Made by a program: the position numbers and the translations under genes
Notes under the pieces: generated by a model
Told to the model about the DNA's origin: nothing
What the model saw: the letters and a program-made list of their open reading frames with translations, nothing else
Database searches by the model: none
Assembly (NCBI RefSeq): GCF_003350345.1
Contig: NZ_QNVJ01000020.1
Span: 62,001 to 126,000 of the forward strand
Direction of reading: 5' to 3'
Length of the DNA: 64,000 bases
DNA from: Alkalilacustris brevis
GTDB lineage: Bacteria > Pseudomonadota > Alphaproteobacteria > Rhodobacterales > Rhodobacteraceae
Part shown: positions 1 to 8,896 of the stretch, piece after piece
Position numbering within the stretch: position 1 is the first letter of the stretch
Layout: every line of letters begins with the position of its first letter

Positions 1-55
1 CGAATTCATCGACGATGCGGACCGGCCCACCAAAGCCCGAAAAGCACAAGATTAG
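1..55 (+). CDS. C-terminal end of an upstream protein (partial)
   Basis: In frame from base 2 the sequence reads EFIDDADRPTKARKAQD followed by TAG at 53-55. The charged tail and the codon choice (GAC, GCG, CGG, ACC) look like a real protein end in this genome rather than a random frame. The rest of the gene lies left of the window, so its product cannot be named. The call rests on a short frame only. Bases 56-208, between this stop and the tRNA, show no other gene that I can support. Confidence 0.35.
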   Translation, partial: EFIDDADRPTKARKAQD

Positions 56-208
56 GGCTACACACCCGCAAAGGCCGGTGTTAAACAGCCGCTCGGTGCC
101 ATCAGGGCGCATCGATACCGGGCATTGCCGCAAAGCCGTTGACGCCACGGAGCGATGCGCTAAAAGCGCCCGATCCAGCCCCCGGGCAGGGTCATCATCG
201 ATAAGTAT

Positions 209-284
209 GCCGGTGTAGCTCAGCTGGTAGAGCACGTCATTCGTAATGATGGGGTCGGGGGTTCGAGTCCCTTCACCGGCACCA
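209..284 (+). tRNA. tRNA-Thr (anticodon CGT)
   Basis: A full cloverleaf can be folded. The acceptor arm GCCGGTG (209-215) pairs with CACCGGC (274-280). The D arm is GCTC/GAGC (218-233). The anticodon stem CGTCA/TGATG encloses loop TTCGTAA with anticodon CGT at 242-244. The T loop is TTCGAGT. The discriminator base is A (281) and CCA is encoded (282-284). Anticodon CGT reads ACG, so the tRNA is threonine-specific. A terminator-like hairpin follows directly. Confidence 0.95.
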
Positions 285-292
285 GAATCAGC

Positions 293-334
293 AAGCCCCG
301 GGGCGCGATGGCCGCTCCGGGGCTTCGCATTTTT
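293..334 (+). terminator. Rho-independent terminator after tRNA-Thr
   Basis: A perfect 9-bp inverted repeat, AAGCCCCGG (293-301) and CCGGGGCTT (317-325), is followed after a few bases by a run of five T (330-334). It lies 9 bases after the tRNA-Thr CCA end and fits its transcript end. Confidence 0.75.
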
Positions 335-510
335 CACGCCCTTGCAATACCCTGCCGGAAACAGTCATTTGGGCGCAGGAGATATGCTCGCCCCCTTCGC
401 GGCTGGCGTGAATTCGTCCAGCGGCCACAGGCCAATGCGGAATAAGGCTAACCGACGGCGCTGTCGAAGGGCGAAAAGCATCCGTCCTGTTTGGCTTCTT
501 CGCTGTATCA

Positions 511-586
511 TGGTGGGTGATGACGGATTCGAACCGCCGACATTCTCGGTGTAAACGAGACGCTCTACCAACTGAGCTAATCACCC
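511..586 (-). tRNA. tRNA-Val (anticodon TAC)
   Basis: On the minus strand the acceptor GGGTGAT pairs with ATCACCC. The D arm is GCTC/GAGC. The anticodon stem TCTCG/CGAGA encloses loop TTTACAC with anticodon TAC, and the T loop is TTCGAAT. The discriminator A and an encoded CCA occupy 514 and 511-513. The tRNA reads valine GUA and, by wobble, other GUN codons. It faces tRNA-Thr tail to tail. The 226 bases between the two tRNAs hold only the tRNA-Thr terminator. Confidence 0.95.
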
Positions 587-671
587 GAACCGCGCGCTTC
601 TTACGCCGGACAAGGCCGGGTTGGCAAGCGCTTCGCGACAGCTTTCAGCCCCCGGCAGCTTTATGTACGGC

Positions 672-1529
672 TCAGCCTTTCGGCGCGCCCCCGGCACGGC
701 CATCGAAGCGGCGCGCGAGGTCGTCAAACGCACGCAGTTCGGCCACAAGGCGGGCCAACTCGTCGACCGGGATCATGTTCGGCCCGTCGCTCGGCGCGCG
801 ATCCGGGTCTTCGTGGGTTTCGATGAAGAGCCCCGCCACCCCGACGGCACAGGCCGCGCGCGCCAGCACCGGAGCGAATTCGCGCTGGCCGCCGCTTGCG
901 CCGCCGAGGCCGCCGGGCTGCTGCACCGAATGGGTCGCGTCAAAGATCACCGGCCAGCCGGTGGCGGCCATTACCGGCAAGGCGCGAAAATCGCTGACCA
1001 GCGTGTTGTAGCCAAAGGATGTGCCGCGCTCGCATAGCATGATGCGCTCGTTGCCGGTGCTGGCGATCTTGTCGGCCACATTGCCCATGTCCCAGGGCGC
1101 CAGAAACTGCCCCTTCTTGACATTGATCGCACGCCCCGTCGCCCCGGCGGCAAGCAGCAGATCGGTCTGCCGGCACAGGAATGCCGGGATCTGCAATACA
1201 TCCACGGCTTCGGCCACCTCGGCGCATTGGCCGGGCTCATGCACATCGGTCAGAACGGGGCAGCCGAATTCCTCGCGGATGCGCGCCAGGATCTCCAGCC
1301 CCTTGGCCATGCCCAGCCCGCGCGGCGTGCCGATAGACGAGCGGTTGGCCTTGTCATAGCTGGCCTTGAAGATGAACTGCGTGTGGCTCGGCGCGCAGGC
1401 CTCGGCAATGCGTTCGGCCATCATCCGCGCATGATCGAGCGATTCAAGCTGGCACGGGCCGGTGATCAGCGCAAAAGGCGCATCGCCGCCAAGTGTCACA
1501 TCGCCGATGGTGAGGGTCTTGGGGATCAT
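672..1529 (-). CDS. kdsA: 3-deoxy-8-phosphooctulonate synthase (Kdo-8-P synthase)
   Basis: Condenses phosphoenolpyruvate with arabinose 5-phosphate to give Kdo 8-phosphate, the first committed step to the Kdo sugar of lipopolysaccharide, in the cytoplasm. The 285-residue protein is the normal family length. It is a DAHP-synthase-type TIM barrel with recognisable family stretches such as ITGPCQLES near the start, KASYDKANR around 55-63, LTDVHEP, and [14 protein letters not shown] in the second half. Its ATG overlaps the kdsB stop by four bases (ATGA), so the two are probably translationally coupled. kdsA is the last gene of the kdsD-kdsB-kdsA run on the minus strand. The call is firm; only the metal dependence (metal-free or metal-requiring type) is not decided here. 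Confidence 0.95.
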   Translation of the reverse strand: MIPKTLTIGDVTLGGDAPFALITGPCQLESLDHARMMAERIAEACAPSHTQFIFKASYDKANRSSIGTPRGLGMAKGLEILARIREEFGCPVLTDVHEPGQCAEVAEAVDVLQIPAFLCRQTDLLLAAGATGRAINVKKGQFLAPWDMGNVADKIASTGNERIMLCERGTSFGYNTLVSDFRALPVMAATGWPVIFDATHSVQQPGGLGGASGGQREFAPVLARAACAVGVAGLFIETHEDPDRAPSDGPNMIPVDELARLVAELRAFDDLARRFDGRAGGAPKG

Positions 1530-2323
1530 TGCGCGGCCTCCAGAACCTTTTCGATACGGGCGACATCCTCGGGGTTATTGAGTTCCCAGAACACCCGCCC
1601 GCGCGCCTCGACAGTCACACAGCGCACCGGCGCACCGTTTTCGAGAAAACGCAGCTGCTCAAGCCCCTCAAGCTGCTCCAGCCGCCCCGGCGCCCAGCCA
1701 CCATAGGCCGCCAGCGCCGTCGGGCGATAGGCATAGACGCCGACATGGTGAAACACCGGCACCTCGCCGTCGCCCGCGCGCACCGAGGCATCGGTGTAAG
1801 GCAGCACCTCCTTGGAAAAATAGAGTGCGTTGCCTGCGCGGTCGAACACGGCGGTGGTGCCCCCCACCCGGCCCGCGCGGCGGTCTTCGAGAAAATGCGC
1901 ATGGGTTTCGCGGTCGCAGCGCAGCACCGGGGTTGTCACCTGAACGGCGGGATCGCGCGCCATCGTGTCGATCAGCGCCTCAATGAACCAGGGCGGGGTG
2001 AGCGGCGCATCGCCCTGCAGGTTGACCACCACATCCGCCGACAGACCGGCCCGCGCCAGGGCATCGGCGCAGCGTTCGGTGCCGTTGGCACAGGCGTCCG
2101 AGGTCATGATCACCTGCGCGCCGAAATCCTGCGCGGCCCGTGCGATGCGTTCGTCGTCGGTGGCCACATGCACCCCGTCCACGCCGCGCACGGCTTGCGC
2201 GGCCTCCCAGGTCAGCTGGATCAGGGGCTTGCGGGTGCCGTTGGGCAAGCGCAACTCGGCCAGCGGCTTGCCCGGATAGCGCGTCGAGCCATAGCGCGCA
2301 GGGATCAGGATGATCGTCTTCAC
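1526..2323 (-). CDS. kdsB: 3-deoxy-manno-octulosonate cytidylyltransferase (CMP-Kdo synthetase)
   Basis: Activates Kdo with CTP to CMP-Kdo, the donor used by the Kdo transferase WaaA. The N-terminus [20 protein letters not shown] is the CTP-binding signature of the family, and VNLQGDAPL in the middle is the conserved second motif. The reading frame stays open further upstream, but I chose the GTG at 2321-2323. It directly precedes this signature and has GAAAGGGG at a normal spacing. The resulting 265 residues match the family. The gene lies 20 bases after the kdsD stop and overlaps kdsA by four bases, so the three Kdo genes probably form one operon. Confidence 0.93.
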   Translation of the reverse strand: MKTIILIPARYGSTRYPGKPLAELRLPNGTRKPLIQLTWEAAQAVRGVDGVHVATDDERIARAAQDFGAQVIMTSDACANGTERCADALARAGLSADVVVNLQGDAPLTPPWFIEALIDTMARDPAVQVTTPVLRCDRETHAHFLEDRRAGRVGGTTAVFDRAGNALYFSKEVLPYTDASVRAGDGEVPVFHHVGVYAYRPTALAAYGGWAPGRLEQLEGLEQLRFLENGAPVRCVTVEARGRVFWELNNPEDVARIEKVLEAAQ

Positions 2324-2343
2324 GGCTGCGCCCCTTTCGACCG

Positions 2344-3303
2344 TCACGCCACGCCCGCGCGCAGGCAATCATGGATGTGCAGAATGCCCAGCGGCGCCCC
2401 CTCGTCCGAGACCACGAACAGCGCGCCGATCTTGCGGCGGTTCATGATCGCCACCGCCTCGGCCGCCAGGGTGCCCGGCCCCACCGTCTGCGGGTTTGGC
2501 GTCGCCACATCGGTGGCGCTGCACCCCATCAGCCGCGCCATGTTGCGCCGCAAGTCGCCGTCTGAAATGGCGCCCACAAGCCGCCCGCCGCGCGTAACGC
2601 CGGCGATCCCGAAGCCCTTGGATGTCATCTCGATCAGCACATCGGGCATGGGCGTATCACCCTGCACCAGCGGCACCTGATCGCCCACATGCATCAACTG
2701 CCCGACCTTCACAAGCTGCGCCCCCAGCCGCCCGCCCGGATGATTGGTGCGGAATTGCTCGGCCTGGAAATCGCGCTGCTCCATCAGCGCCACCGCCAGC
2801 GCATCGCCCAGCGCCAGCGTCAGCGTGGTCGAGGTGGTGGGGGCCATGCCGATGGCACAGGCCTCGGGCACCTGCGGCAGCAGAAGGCGCAGATCGGCCG
2901 CCTCCATCAACGCGCTGCCGGCGCGGCTGGATATCGCGATCAGCGGGATCGAAAAACGCCGCGTATGGGCCACGATGTCGCGCAGCTCGGGCGTCTCGCC
3001 CGAATTCGAGATCAGCAGGCAGATATCGGCGGGCGTTATCATGCCCAGATCGCCATGGCTGGCCTCGGTCGCGTGGACGAAATGCGCGGGCGTGCCGGTG
3101 CTGGCCAGGGTCGCCGCGATCTTGTGCCCGACATGGCCCGATTTCCCGATGCCAGAGACGATCACACGCCCGCCGATTTCCAGGATCGCCTGCACGGCGG
3201 CGGGAAAATCGGCAGGCATCTGCTGCGCAAGCGTCATCAGCGCGGCACCTTCGGCCTCGAGCACACGGCGGCCGCTTGCGGTGATCTGGTCCGGCAGGTT
3301 CAT
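2344..3303 (-). CDS. kdsD: Arabinose-5-phosphate isomerase (KpsF/KdsD family)
   Basis: Converts ribulose 5-phosphate to arabinose 5-phosphate, the substrate of KdsA. The 319 residues have an N-terminal SIS sugar-isomerase domain. It includes VSGIGKSGHVGHKIAATLASTGTP-type sequence around residues 50-75 and LLISNSGETPEL after it. A pair of CBS domains follows at the C-terminus (motifs such as GIAGVTRGGRLVGAISDGDLRR). The frame is open upstream, but the ATG at 3301-3303 starts MNLPDQ, sits behind AGAGG, and gives the usual length. It is first in the kdsD-kdsB-kdsA set. A capsule-specific KpsF role is possible but no capsule genes are nearby. Confidence 0.92.
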   Translation of the reverse strand: MNLPDQITASGRRVLEAEGAALMTLAQQMPADFPAAVQAILEIGGRVIVSGIGKSGHVGHKIAATLASTGTPAHFVHATEASHGDLGMITPADICLLISNSGETPELRDIVAHTRRFSIPLIAISSRAGSALMEAADLRLLLPQVPEACAIGMAPTTSTTLTLALGDALAVALMEQRDFQAEQFRTNHPGGRLGAQLVKVGQLMHVGDQVPLVQGDTPMPDVLIEMTSKGFGIAGVTRGGRLVGAISDGDLRRNMARLMGCSATDVATPNPQTVGPGTLAAEAVAIMNRRKIGALFVVSDEGAPLGILHIHDCLRAGVA

Positions 3304-3462
3304 CGCTTTCGCCTCTTTTCGCCCTCGGCGATGGGGTAGCGCAAGCGCGGGCCACAATCCAGCGCAACCTGCCGCCACCCCCGGCACAAAGCCATGGCAG
3401 CGGACCACCGGACTGGCATAAGGTCAGGCAGCAACCGCGAGACGAGGCAGGAGCGGCAGCCC

Positions 3463-4116
3463 ATGCGCGCCGAGCAGATCACCCCCGAGCTATTGCTGCG
3501 TGCCTATGCGGCAGGCATCTTTCCCATGGCCGAACGGCGCGACGACCCGCGCGTGCACTGGATCGACCCGGAATGGCGCGGGGTCATGCCGCTCGACGGT
3601 TTTCACATCTCGCGGTCACTGGCACGGCGCCTGCGGGGCGCCGACTACCGGATCACGGTGAATGCCGATTTCGCGGGTGTGATGCGCGGCTGCGCAGAGC
3701 GGCCGGAAACCTGGATCAATGACACGATTTTCGCGCTCTGCCTGCGGCTACACGAAGCCGGATATGCCCATTCTCTCGAGGTGCACGCAGGCAGCGCGTT
3801 GGTGGGCGGGGTTTACGGCATCGCGCTTGGCGGCGCGTTCTTTGGCGAAAGCATGTTTTCACGCAGGCGCGATGCATCAAAGATTGCACTGGCCTATCTG
3901 GTTGACCGGCTGCGTACGGGAGGGTTCACGCTGTTTGATACACAGTTTCTCACCCCGCACCTGGAATCGCTGGGAGGTATCGAGATCAGCCGTGACGAGT
4001 ATCGCGAAAGATTGCGCCAGGCGCTTGCGCTGCAAGCGGATTTCCACCGCCAGGGAGGCGCGCCGGGCGCTCAGGAATTGTTGCAGCGCAACAGCCAGAC
4101 ATCAAAACGCGCGTGA
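3463..4116 (+). CDS. aat: Leucyl/phenylalanyl-tRNA-protein transferase
   Basis: Attaches Leu or Phe from aminoacyl-tRNA to N-terminal Lys or Arg of proteins, making N-degrons for the ClpAP/ClpS pathway. The 217 residues carry the family pattern: LLLRAYAAGIFPMAE near the start, WIDPEWRGVMPL, then VGGVYGIALGGAFFGESMFS in the middle and DTQFLTPHL in the C-terminal half. ATG 3463 is preceded by GAGGCAGGAG, so the open frame further upstream is not used. The 3' end overlaps the convergent DUF2155 gene by 46 bases. The order aat next to DUF2155, MlaD and NDUFA12 genes is, as I recall, common in alphaproteobacteria. clpP and clpX lie 2-4 kb away, but this may be coincidence. Confidence 0.94.
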   Translation: MRAEQITPELLLRAYAAGIFPMAERRDDPRVHWIDPEWRGVMPLDGFHISRSLARRLRGADYRITVNADFAGVMRGCAERPETWINDTIFALCLRLHEAGYAHSLEVHAGSALVGGVYGIALGGAFFGESMFSRRRDASKIALAYLVDRLRTGGFTLFDTQFLTPHLESLGGIEISRDEYRERLRQALALQADFHRQGGAPGAQELLQRNSQTSKRA

Positions 4117-4604
4117 TCCAGCGCACTCAGCGCCGGGCTTGACGCGATCATCCAGCCGCGGAAAGCCGGTTCCTCAAGATGCGGATCGGCGATCTGGAGA
4201 TGGGCATAGGCTTCGGCGGCGGCCTCGCTTTCAGGGTAGCGGCAATCGTCAAGCGTGATGTCCAGGCGCCCGAATTGCACTGTCTCGCCCACGGCGATGG
4301 ATATGTCGCGCGCCTCGCCCGCCACCTTGTCGAGGCCGCGCAACACCGCCCCCGTGGCGGAAACCACGCGCCGGTCCGCAGCACCGCCGGTGATCGATTC
4401 GATCGGCTCGAATGTCTCCGGGGCCTCCTCGGCGCTCTCGCCTGCGCGGTCTTCCTCGCGCAGCAATTCCTCAAGGTCCAGATCGAGCTGAATGCCGCCT
4501 TCTTCTGCCTGTGCGCGGGCAACATCCGGCACCGCAAGAGCCAGGGCCAGGGCCAGGGCCAGCACGCCCGCAAGGCAGGCCGCAGGTGCCGAACGGCTGT
4601 TCAT
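4071..4604 (-). CDS. DUF2155 domain secreted protein
   Basis: A 177-residue protein with a signal peptide. A basic start is followed by a long Leu/Ala core with a cleavage-like AQA around residue 32, then an acidic linker (about 35-70). The C-terminal half (about 75-177) matches DUF2155 with VVSATGAVLRGLDK, VGETVQFGRLDITLDDCRYP and PAFRGWMIASSPALSALDHARFDVWLL. The function of the family is not established; its constant neighbours (MlaD-like and NDUFA12 genes) suggest an envelope role. The signal-peptide core is encoded by a GCCAGG hexamer repeat (see finding). The ATG overlaps the mlaD stop (ATGA) and has GGAGG upstream. The 3' end overlaps aat by 46 bases. Confidence 0.85.
   Translation of the reverse strand: MNSRSAPAACLAGVLALALALALAVPDVARAQAEEGGIQLDLDLEELLREEDRAGESAEEAPETFEPIESITGGAADRRVVSATGAVLRGLDKVAGEARDISIAVGETVQFGRLDITLDDCRYPESEAAAEAYAHLQIADPHLEEPAFRGWMIASSPALSALDHARFDVWLLRCNNS
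4540..4562. repeat. GCCAGG hexanucleotide tandem repeat in a signal peptide
   Basis: The hexamer GCCAGG is repeated about 3.8 times in tandem (4540-4562). On the minus strand it encodes alternating Leu-Ala in the hydrophobic core of the DUF2155 protein signal peptide. Gain or loss of a unit keeps the frame and changes core length by two residues. Confidence 0.8.
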
Positions 4605-5080
4605 GGTGCCTCCGTACCGCCTGCGGCACTGGCGTCGCTGCCAGTGACAAAACGCATCAGCAAGGTGGGCAAGCTGATCGCACTCTGGGTATTGAAGATC
4701 ATCGCACCGGGTTCGAGGTCATACGGCGCGCCGCCGGGCACGATCTCGATATAGGTGCCGCCCAGCAATCCTTCGGAGGCGACCAGGGCCATGCTGTCTT
4801 CGGGCAGCCGCAACGCAGCATCGCGCAGCCCCAGTTGCAGATCGGCGCGGAAGCTTTCAGGGTTGAGCGACATGCCCGTCACCGAACCGATCTTGACCCC
4901 GGCCATGCGTACATCCGTGCCCACGCGCACCCCTTCCGCCGAACGGAACGAAGCGACGAGTTCATATCCGCCTCGCCCGGTCTGCGCGACCCCGGTCGCC
5001 TGAACGAGATAGACCAGAAACCCCGCCGCGACGGCCAGAACGACCCCGCCCAGCACTGCATCCGCACGATCAGCCGACAT
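4601..5080 (-). CDS. mlaD: MlaD-like MCE-domain protein (outer-membrane lipid asymmetry)
   Basis: The periplasmic, inner-membrane-anchored substrate-binding component of an Mla-type phospholipid transport system. The protein has 159 residues. One N-terminal membrane helix (about 8-28) is followed by one MCE domain with YELVASFRSAEGVRVGTDVRMAGVKIGSV and a later GLLGGTYIEIVPGG. I chose ATG 5080, which has GAGGTGG at good spacing, over a GTG five codons earlier. It sits between the NDUFA12 gene (18 bases upstream) and DUF2155 (four-base overlap). No MlaE or MlaF genes are in the window, so the ABC core must be encoded elsewhere. Confidence 0.87.
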   Translation of the reverse strand: MSADRADAVLGGVVLAVAAGFLVYLVQATGVAQTGRGGYELVASFRSAEGVRVGTDVRMAGVKIGSVTGMSLNPESFRADLQLGLRDAALRLPEDSMALVASEGLLGGTYIEIVPGGAPYDLEPGAMIFNTQSAISLPTLLMRFVTGSDASAAGGTEAP

Positions 5081-5098
5081 GTCGCGCCACCTCACCGG

Positions 5099-5485
5099 TC
5101 ATTCCGGCTGCCATGCCTCGTAGTCGCGGCGCTCGACAGGGTTCTTGCGGCGCAGCGACCCTTCAGGCGCATAAGCCAGCGGCGTGCCGGTCAGGTTCTC
5201 GATATGGGGTTTTTCCCAGTCCTTGTGGCGCAGCGGCTTGTCGGTGGGCGCTTCGTCCCAGGTATGGTGCAGCCAGCCATGCCAGTCGGGCGAGATGCGG
5301 CTGGCTTCGGATTCGCCATTGAAGATTACCCAGCGACGCTTGCCGTCGCGGGTCTGGTAATAGGCGTTGCCCTGATCATCCTCGCCGACCCGGACGCCCT
5401 TGCGCCAGGTGAAGAACTGGGTGCCCAGTGTCTGGCCATTCCACCAGGTAAGCAGCCGAGCCAGGATTTGCGTGATCCGCGCCAT
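5099..5485 (-). CDS. NDUFA12-family complex I accessory protein
   Basis: Relative of the mitochondrial complex I subunit NDUFA12 (B17.2), found in alphaproteobacteria as an accessory or assembly factor of NADH:ubiquinone oxidoreductase. The 128 residues carry family features: [20 protein letters not shown] near residues 25-45, then [25 protein letters not shown] and a C-terminal tail rich in Pro and charged residues. ATG 5485 follows GGAGGG at short spacing. It is first of NDUFA12-mlaD-DUF2155 on the minus strand. A second complex I accessory gene (NDUFA9 type) lies at 42881. The nuo operon itself is not in the window. Confidence 0.9.
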   Translation of the reverse strand: MARITQILARLLTWWNGQTLGTQFFTWRKGVRVGEDDQGNAYYQTRDGKRRWVIFNGESEASRISPDWHGWLHHTWDEAPTDKPLRHKDWEKPHIENLTGTPLAYAPEGSLRRKNPVERRDYEAWQPE

Positions 5486-5629
5486 GGAACCCTCCGCATA
5501 GCTTTTCCCCCCTATGCCGCATGTGCGCGCGGAGGTCCAGTCACATCCGCCGGCGGGCGGGAGCAGCGGCGGATGTGGCGGGCGAGCCCCCCCGAAGCTG
5601 TTGGAGTCGCAGGTGGCCACCGGGGGATT

Positions 5630-5657
5630 GGATATTTTTCTCACAGTGAAGGGCAAG
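5630..5657 (+). repeat. Dispersed intergenic repeat, copy 1 (partial)
   Basis: GGATATTTTTCTCACAGTGAAGGGCAAG matches the right half of the repeat seen at 51065-51108 and 62471-62513. The left half (GATGCCTTCGGCGA) is missing here. It lies in the 312-base gap between NDUFA12 and clpX (5486-5797), which otherwise holds only the clpX terminator candidate. Confidence 0.7.
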
Positions 5658-5729
5658 GGGTGAACTGCAATGGCAATGGAGCGCACAAGATGGCGACGGA
5701 CAACGGACAGGCGGAGGGCGCGCAATGGG

Positions 5730-5757
5730 AAAGGGCGCGGCCATGACGGCCACGCCC
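5730..5757 (-). terminator. Candidate terminator of clpX
   Basis: On the minus strand GGGCGTGGCC and GGCCGCGCCC (plus 5748-5757 and 5733-5742) form a 10-bp stem with one G-U pair and a 5-base loop. Three T follow. It lies about 40 bases after the clpX stop. The T tract is short, so efficiency is uncertain. Confidence 0.5.
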
Positions 5758-5797
5758 CTGGGAATAGCTTGCGAGACAGGCGCGGCGCGCGCCGGGG

Positions 5798-7063
5798 TCA
5801 GCCGGCCGAAACCGGCTCTTCGCGGCGGTCGGAGTAGATCAGGAGAGGCTTGGCCTCCGAGGTCACGGCCTCTTCGTTGACCACCACCTCCTCGACGCCA
5901 TCGAGGCCAGGCAGTTCGAACATGGTGTCGAGCAGGATGTCTTCCATGATCGAGCGCAAGCCCCGCGCGCCGGTCTTGCGCGCAATGGCCCGCTTGGCGA
6001 TGGCGCGCAATGCCTCGTCGGTGAAGGTGAGCTGCGCGTTCTCGATCTCGAACAGGCGTTGATACTGTTTGACCAGCGCGTTCTTGGGCTGGGTGAGGAT
6101 GGTGACAAGCGCGTCCTCATCCAGATCGGTCAGCGTGGCCACCACTGGCAGCCGCCCGACGAATTCGGGGATCAGGCCGAATTTCAGCAGATCTTCGGGC
6201 TCAAGCAGCTTGAGCGTCTCGCCAATGCCTGTCTGGTTTTGCTCCTTGACGTCGGCGCCAAAGCCGATGGCCGACCCCTTGCCACGCTGGGCGATGATCC
6301 GGTCAAGGCCGGCGAAGGCGCCGCCGCAGATGAACAGGATGTTGGTGGTGTCGACCTGCAGGAACTCCTGCTGGGGATGCTTGCGCCCGCCCTGTGGCGG
6401 CACGGAGGCCACAGTGCCCTCCATCAGCTTGAGAAGTGCCTGCTGCACCCCCTCGCCCGAGACGTCGCGGGTGATCGAGGGATTGTCGGACTTGCGGGTG
6501 ATCTTGTCGACCTCGTCGATATAGACGATGCCGCGCTGGGCGCGTTCGACATTGTATTCGCTCGATTGCAGCAGCTTGAGGATGATGTTTTCCACATCCT
6601 CGCCGACATAGCCGGCTTCGGTCAGCGTGGTGGCATCGGCCATGGTGAATGGCACATCCAGGATGCGCGCCAGCGTCTGTGCCAGCAGCGTCTTGCCGCA
6701 GCCGGTGGGGCCGATCAGCAGGATGTTGGATTTCGACAGCTCGATCTCATTGGCCTTGGAGGAATGATTGAGCCGCTTGTAGTGGTTGTGCACCGCAACC
6801 GAGAGCACCCGCTTGGCGTGCTCCTGCCCGATCACGTAATCATCGAGAACCTGGCAGATCTCGCGCGGGGTGGGAACGCCATCGGTGGCCTTCAGCCCGG
6901 AGGATTTGGTTTCCTCGCGGATGATGTCCATGCACAGCTCGACACATTCGTCGCAGATGAACACGGTCGGGCCCGCGATCAGCTTGCGCACCTCGTGCTG
7001 GCTCTTGCCACAGAACGAGCAATAGAGCGTATTCTTGCTGTCGCTGCCGGAATTGTTCTTCAT
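5798..7063 (-). CDS. clpX: ATP-dependent Clp protease ATP-binding subunit ClpX
   Basis: AAA+ unfoldase that recognises and threads substrates into ClpP in the cytoplasm. The 421 residues have the N-terminal zinc-binding domain with Cys 15, 18, 37 and 40, then the AAA+ core. The core has Walker A GPTGCGKT at 118-125, Walker B YIDEVDKI around 182, and the ClpP-docking IGF-type loop (SAIGFGAD). Length and motifs are canonical. clpP lies 127 bases upstream on the same strand, the usual clpP-clpX order. In alphaproteobacteria ClpXP degrades cell-cycle regulators such as CtrA, and ccrM is in the same window. A terminator candidate follows the gene. Confidence 0.97.
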   Translation of the reverse strand: MKNNSGSDSKNTLYCSFCGKSQHEVRKLIAGPTVFICDECVELCMDIIREETKSSGLKATDGVPTPREICQVLDDYVIGQEHAKRVLSVAVHNHYKRLNHSSKANEIELSKSNILLIGPTGCGKTLLAQTLARILDVPFTMADATTLTEAGYVGEDVENIILKLLQSSEYNVERAQRGIVYIDEVDKITRKSDNPSITRDVSGEGVQQALLKLMEGTVASVPPQGGRKHPQQEFLQVDTTNILFICGGAFAGLDRIIAQRGKGSAIGFGADVKEQNQTGIGETLKLLEPEDLLKFGLIPEFVGRLPVVATLTDLDEDALVTILTQPKNALVKQYQRLFEIENAQLTFTDEALRAIAKRAIARKTGARGLRSIMEDILLDTMFELPGLDGVEEVVVNEEAVTSEAKPLLIYSDRREEPVSAG

Positions 7064-7190
7064 AAGCTACCTCTGCGGCCTCGGTCGGTTTCGGCGGGTA
7101 TTCTGCCGCCGGGGAAGGCTAACCCCACGGGCCAAGACTAGGCCAGCCCCCCGCTGTTCACAATGTGAAATCGTGACGGAAAGGGCAGCC

Positions 7191-7823
7191 TCAGGCCTTG
7201 GCCTCTTCAGCGGCGGCCCGGCTGGACACGATTTCATCGACAATGCCCCAGTCGCGCGCCATTTCTGCGGTCATGAAATTGTCGCGTTCAAGGGCCTCTT
7301 CCACAACCTTGATGTCCTGTCCGGTGTGGTGGACGTAGATCCGGTTGAGCCGGTCGCGCAACTCGAGAATCTCCTTGGCATGGATCGATATGTCGGTTGC
7401 CTGCCCCTGGAACCCGCCCGATGGCTGGTGCACCATGATCCGGCTGTTGGGCAGCGAGAAGCGCATCCCCTTCTCGCCCGCGGCCAGCAAAAGCGAACCC
7501 ATCGAGGCCGCCTGCCCCACCACCAGGGTCGAGACCTTGGGCTTGATGTATTGCATGGTGTCGTAGATCGACAGGCCCGATGACACCACACCACCGGGAC
7601 TGTTGATATACATCGAGATTTCCTTGGCCGGATTTTCGGCCTCGAGGTGCAGAAGCTGCGCCACGATCAGCGAAGACATCCCGTCATGCACCGGCCCCGT
7701 GAGGAAGATGATCCGTTCCTTCAGCAGGCGCGAGAAGATGTCATAGGCGCGCTCACCCCGGCTCGTCTGCTCAACGACCATGGGGACGAGTGTGTTCATG
7801 TAGGTGTCGATAGGGTCTTTCAT
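7191..7823 (-). CDS. clpP: ATP-dependent Clp protease proteolytic subunit
   Basis: Tetradecameric serine protease that degrades substrates fed by ClpX or ClpA. The 210 residues contain the catalytic triad: Ser107 in GQAASMGS, His132 in IMVHQPSGG, and Asp181 in the ERDNFM stretch. The oligomerisation helix region is normal. The frame is open well upstream, but ATG 7823 ([10 protein letters not shown]) gives the canonical N-terminus with a short propeptide. The ribosome site there is weak (AGGCAG). The 217 bases between this start and xthA (7824-8040) are a divergent promoter region in which I see no confident -35/-10 pair. Confidence 0.97.
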   Translation of the reverse strand: MKDPIDTYMNTLVPMVVEQTSRGERAYDIFSRLLKERIIFLTGPVHDGMSSLIVAQLLHLEAENPAKEISMYINSPGGVVSSGLSIYDTMQYIKPKVSTLVVGQAASMGSLLLAAGEKGMRFSLPNSRIMVHQPSGGFQGQATDISIHAKEILELRDRLNRIYVHHTGQDIKVVEEALERDNFMTAEMARDWGIVDEIVSSRAAAEEAKA

Positions 7824-8040
7824 CCGCTGCCTGTCTGTTATCTGCGCCTTATGGCACATATCCTGAGAAACCTTATGGAGTCTTAGTGCCGCGGGCAGCC
7901 CCCCGCAAGGGCCAGCCGGATATTCTATGCCGCTGCGGCAGGCGGAAAGCCGCAGCAAGAGGAGCGACCGCGCCGCTTGCCGCGCCGCAAAGCGCAAGCT
8001 ACCAAGAGGCGGCATTGCGCGCGGCGGCAGGAGGCAAGCC

Positions 8041-8823
8041 ATGAAGATAGCCACGTTCAACATCAACGGCATTCGCGCGCGGGTCGAGGCGCTGTGCGCC
8101 TGGCTGGATGCCGCGCAGCCTGATGTGGCGGTACTGCAGGAGATCAAGTGCCTCGATGCGGCCTTTCCGCGCGAGTTGTTAGAGGAACGCGGCTATAACA
8201 TCGAGACCCACGGCCAGAAAAGTTTCAATGGCGTGGCGATCCTTTCAAAACTGCCCCTTGAGGATGTACGTCGCGGCTTGGCTGGCGACGATTCGGACGA
8301 GCAGGCCCGCTGGATCGAGGCCACCGTGACGGGCGACCATTCGGCGCTGCGCATCTGCGGACTCTATCTGCCCAATGGCAACCCGGCGCCGGGGCCGAAA
8401 TACGATTACAAGCTTGCGTGGATGGCCCGGCTGGAGACACGCGCCAGGGAATTGCTGGCCGCCGAGGAACCTGCCGTGATGGCGGGCGATTACAACGTGA
8501 TCCCCCTGCCCGAGGATGCCGCCCGCCCCGAAGCCTGGGAGCGAGACGCGCTCGCCTTGCCGGAAACCCGCGCGGCCTTCCGGCGGATCGTCAATCTTGG
8601 CTTTACCGATGCCTTTCGTGCGCGCCACGCAGGGCCAGGGCATTACACGTTCTGGGATTACCAGGGCGGCGCCTGGCGCAAGAACGACGGCATCCGCATC
8701 GATCACGCGCTACTCACACCGCAGGCCGCCGATCTGCTGACCGACTGCGGCATCGACACCGAGCCGCGCGCGGGCGACAAACCTTCCGATCACACGCCGC
8801 TCTGGATCGAGCTGGACGCCTGA
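8041..8823 (+). CDS. xthA: Exodeoxyribonuclease III
   Basis: AP endonuclease and 3'-5' exonuclease of base-excision repair, EEP (endonuclease/exonuclease/phosphatase) fold. The 260 residues show the metal-binding [13 protein letters not shown] start, VLQEIKC (catalytic Glu), the [12 protein letters not shown] motif and the C-terminal KPSDHTPLW with the catalytic Asp-His. ATG 8041 follows AGGAGG, so the upstream open frame is not translated as part of it. The gene is divergent from clpP and convergent with phaR. The order is unremarkable for the group. Confidence 0.95.
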   Translation: MKIATFNINGIRARVEALCAWLDAAQPDVAVLQEIKCLDAAFPRELLEERGYNIETHGQKSFNGVAILSKLPLEDVRRGLAGDDSDEQARWIEATVTGDHSALRICGLYLPNGNPAPGPKYDYKLAWMARLETRARELLAAEEPAVMAGDYNVIPLPEDAARPEAWERDALALPETRAAFRRIVNLGFTDAFRARHAGPGHYTFWDYQGGAWRKNDGIRIDHALLTPQAADLLTDCGIDTEPRAGDKPSDHTPLWIELDA

Positions 8824-8860
8824 AAGCCCGCTTTCCACACGAGCCCCGCGAAGCCGGCAG

Positions 8861-8882
8861 CCGCGCTTGCAAAAAAGCGCGG
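8861..8882. terminator. Stem-loop between convergent xthA and phaR
   Basis: A perfect 8-bp inverted repeat, CCGCGCTT (8861-8868) and AAGCGCGG (8875-8882), flanks a 6-base loop. An A/T run lies inside the loop side rather than after the stem. It sits between two convergent genes and could end transcripts from either side, but lacks a clear external T tract. Confidence 0.4.
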
Positions 8883-8896
8883 CCCGGGCCGGGGCG

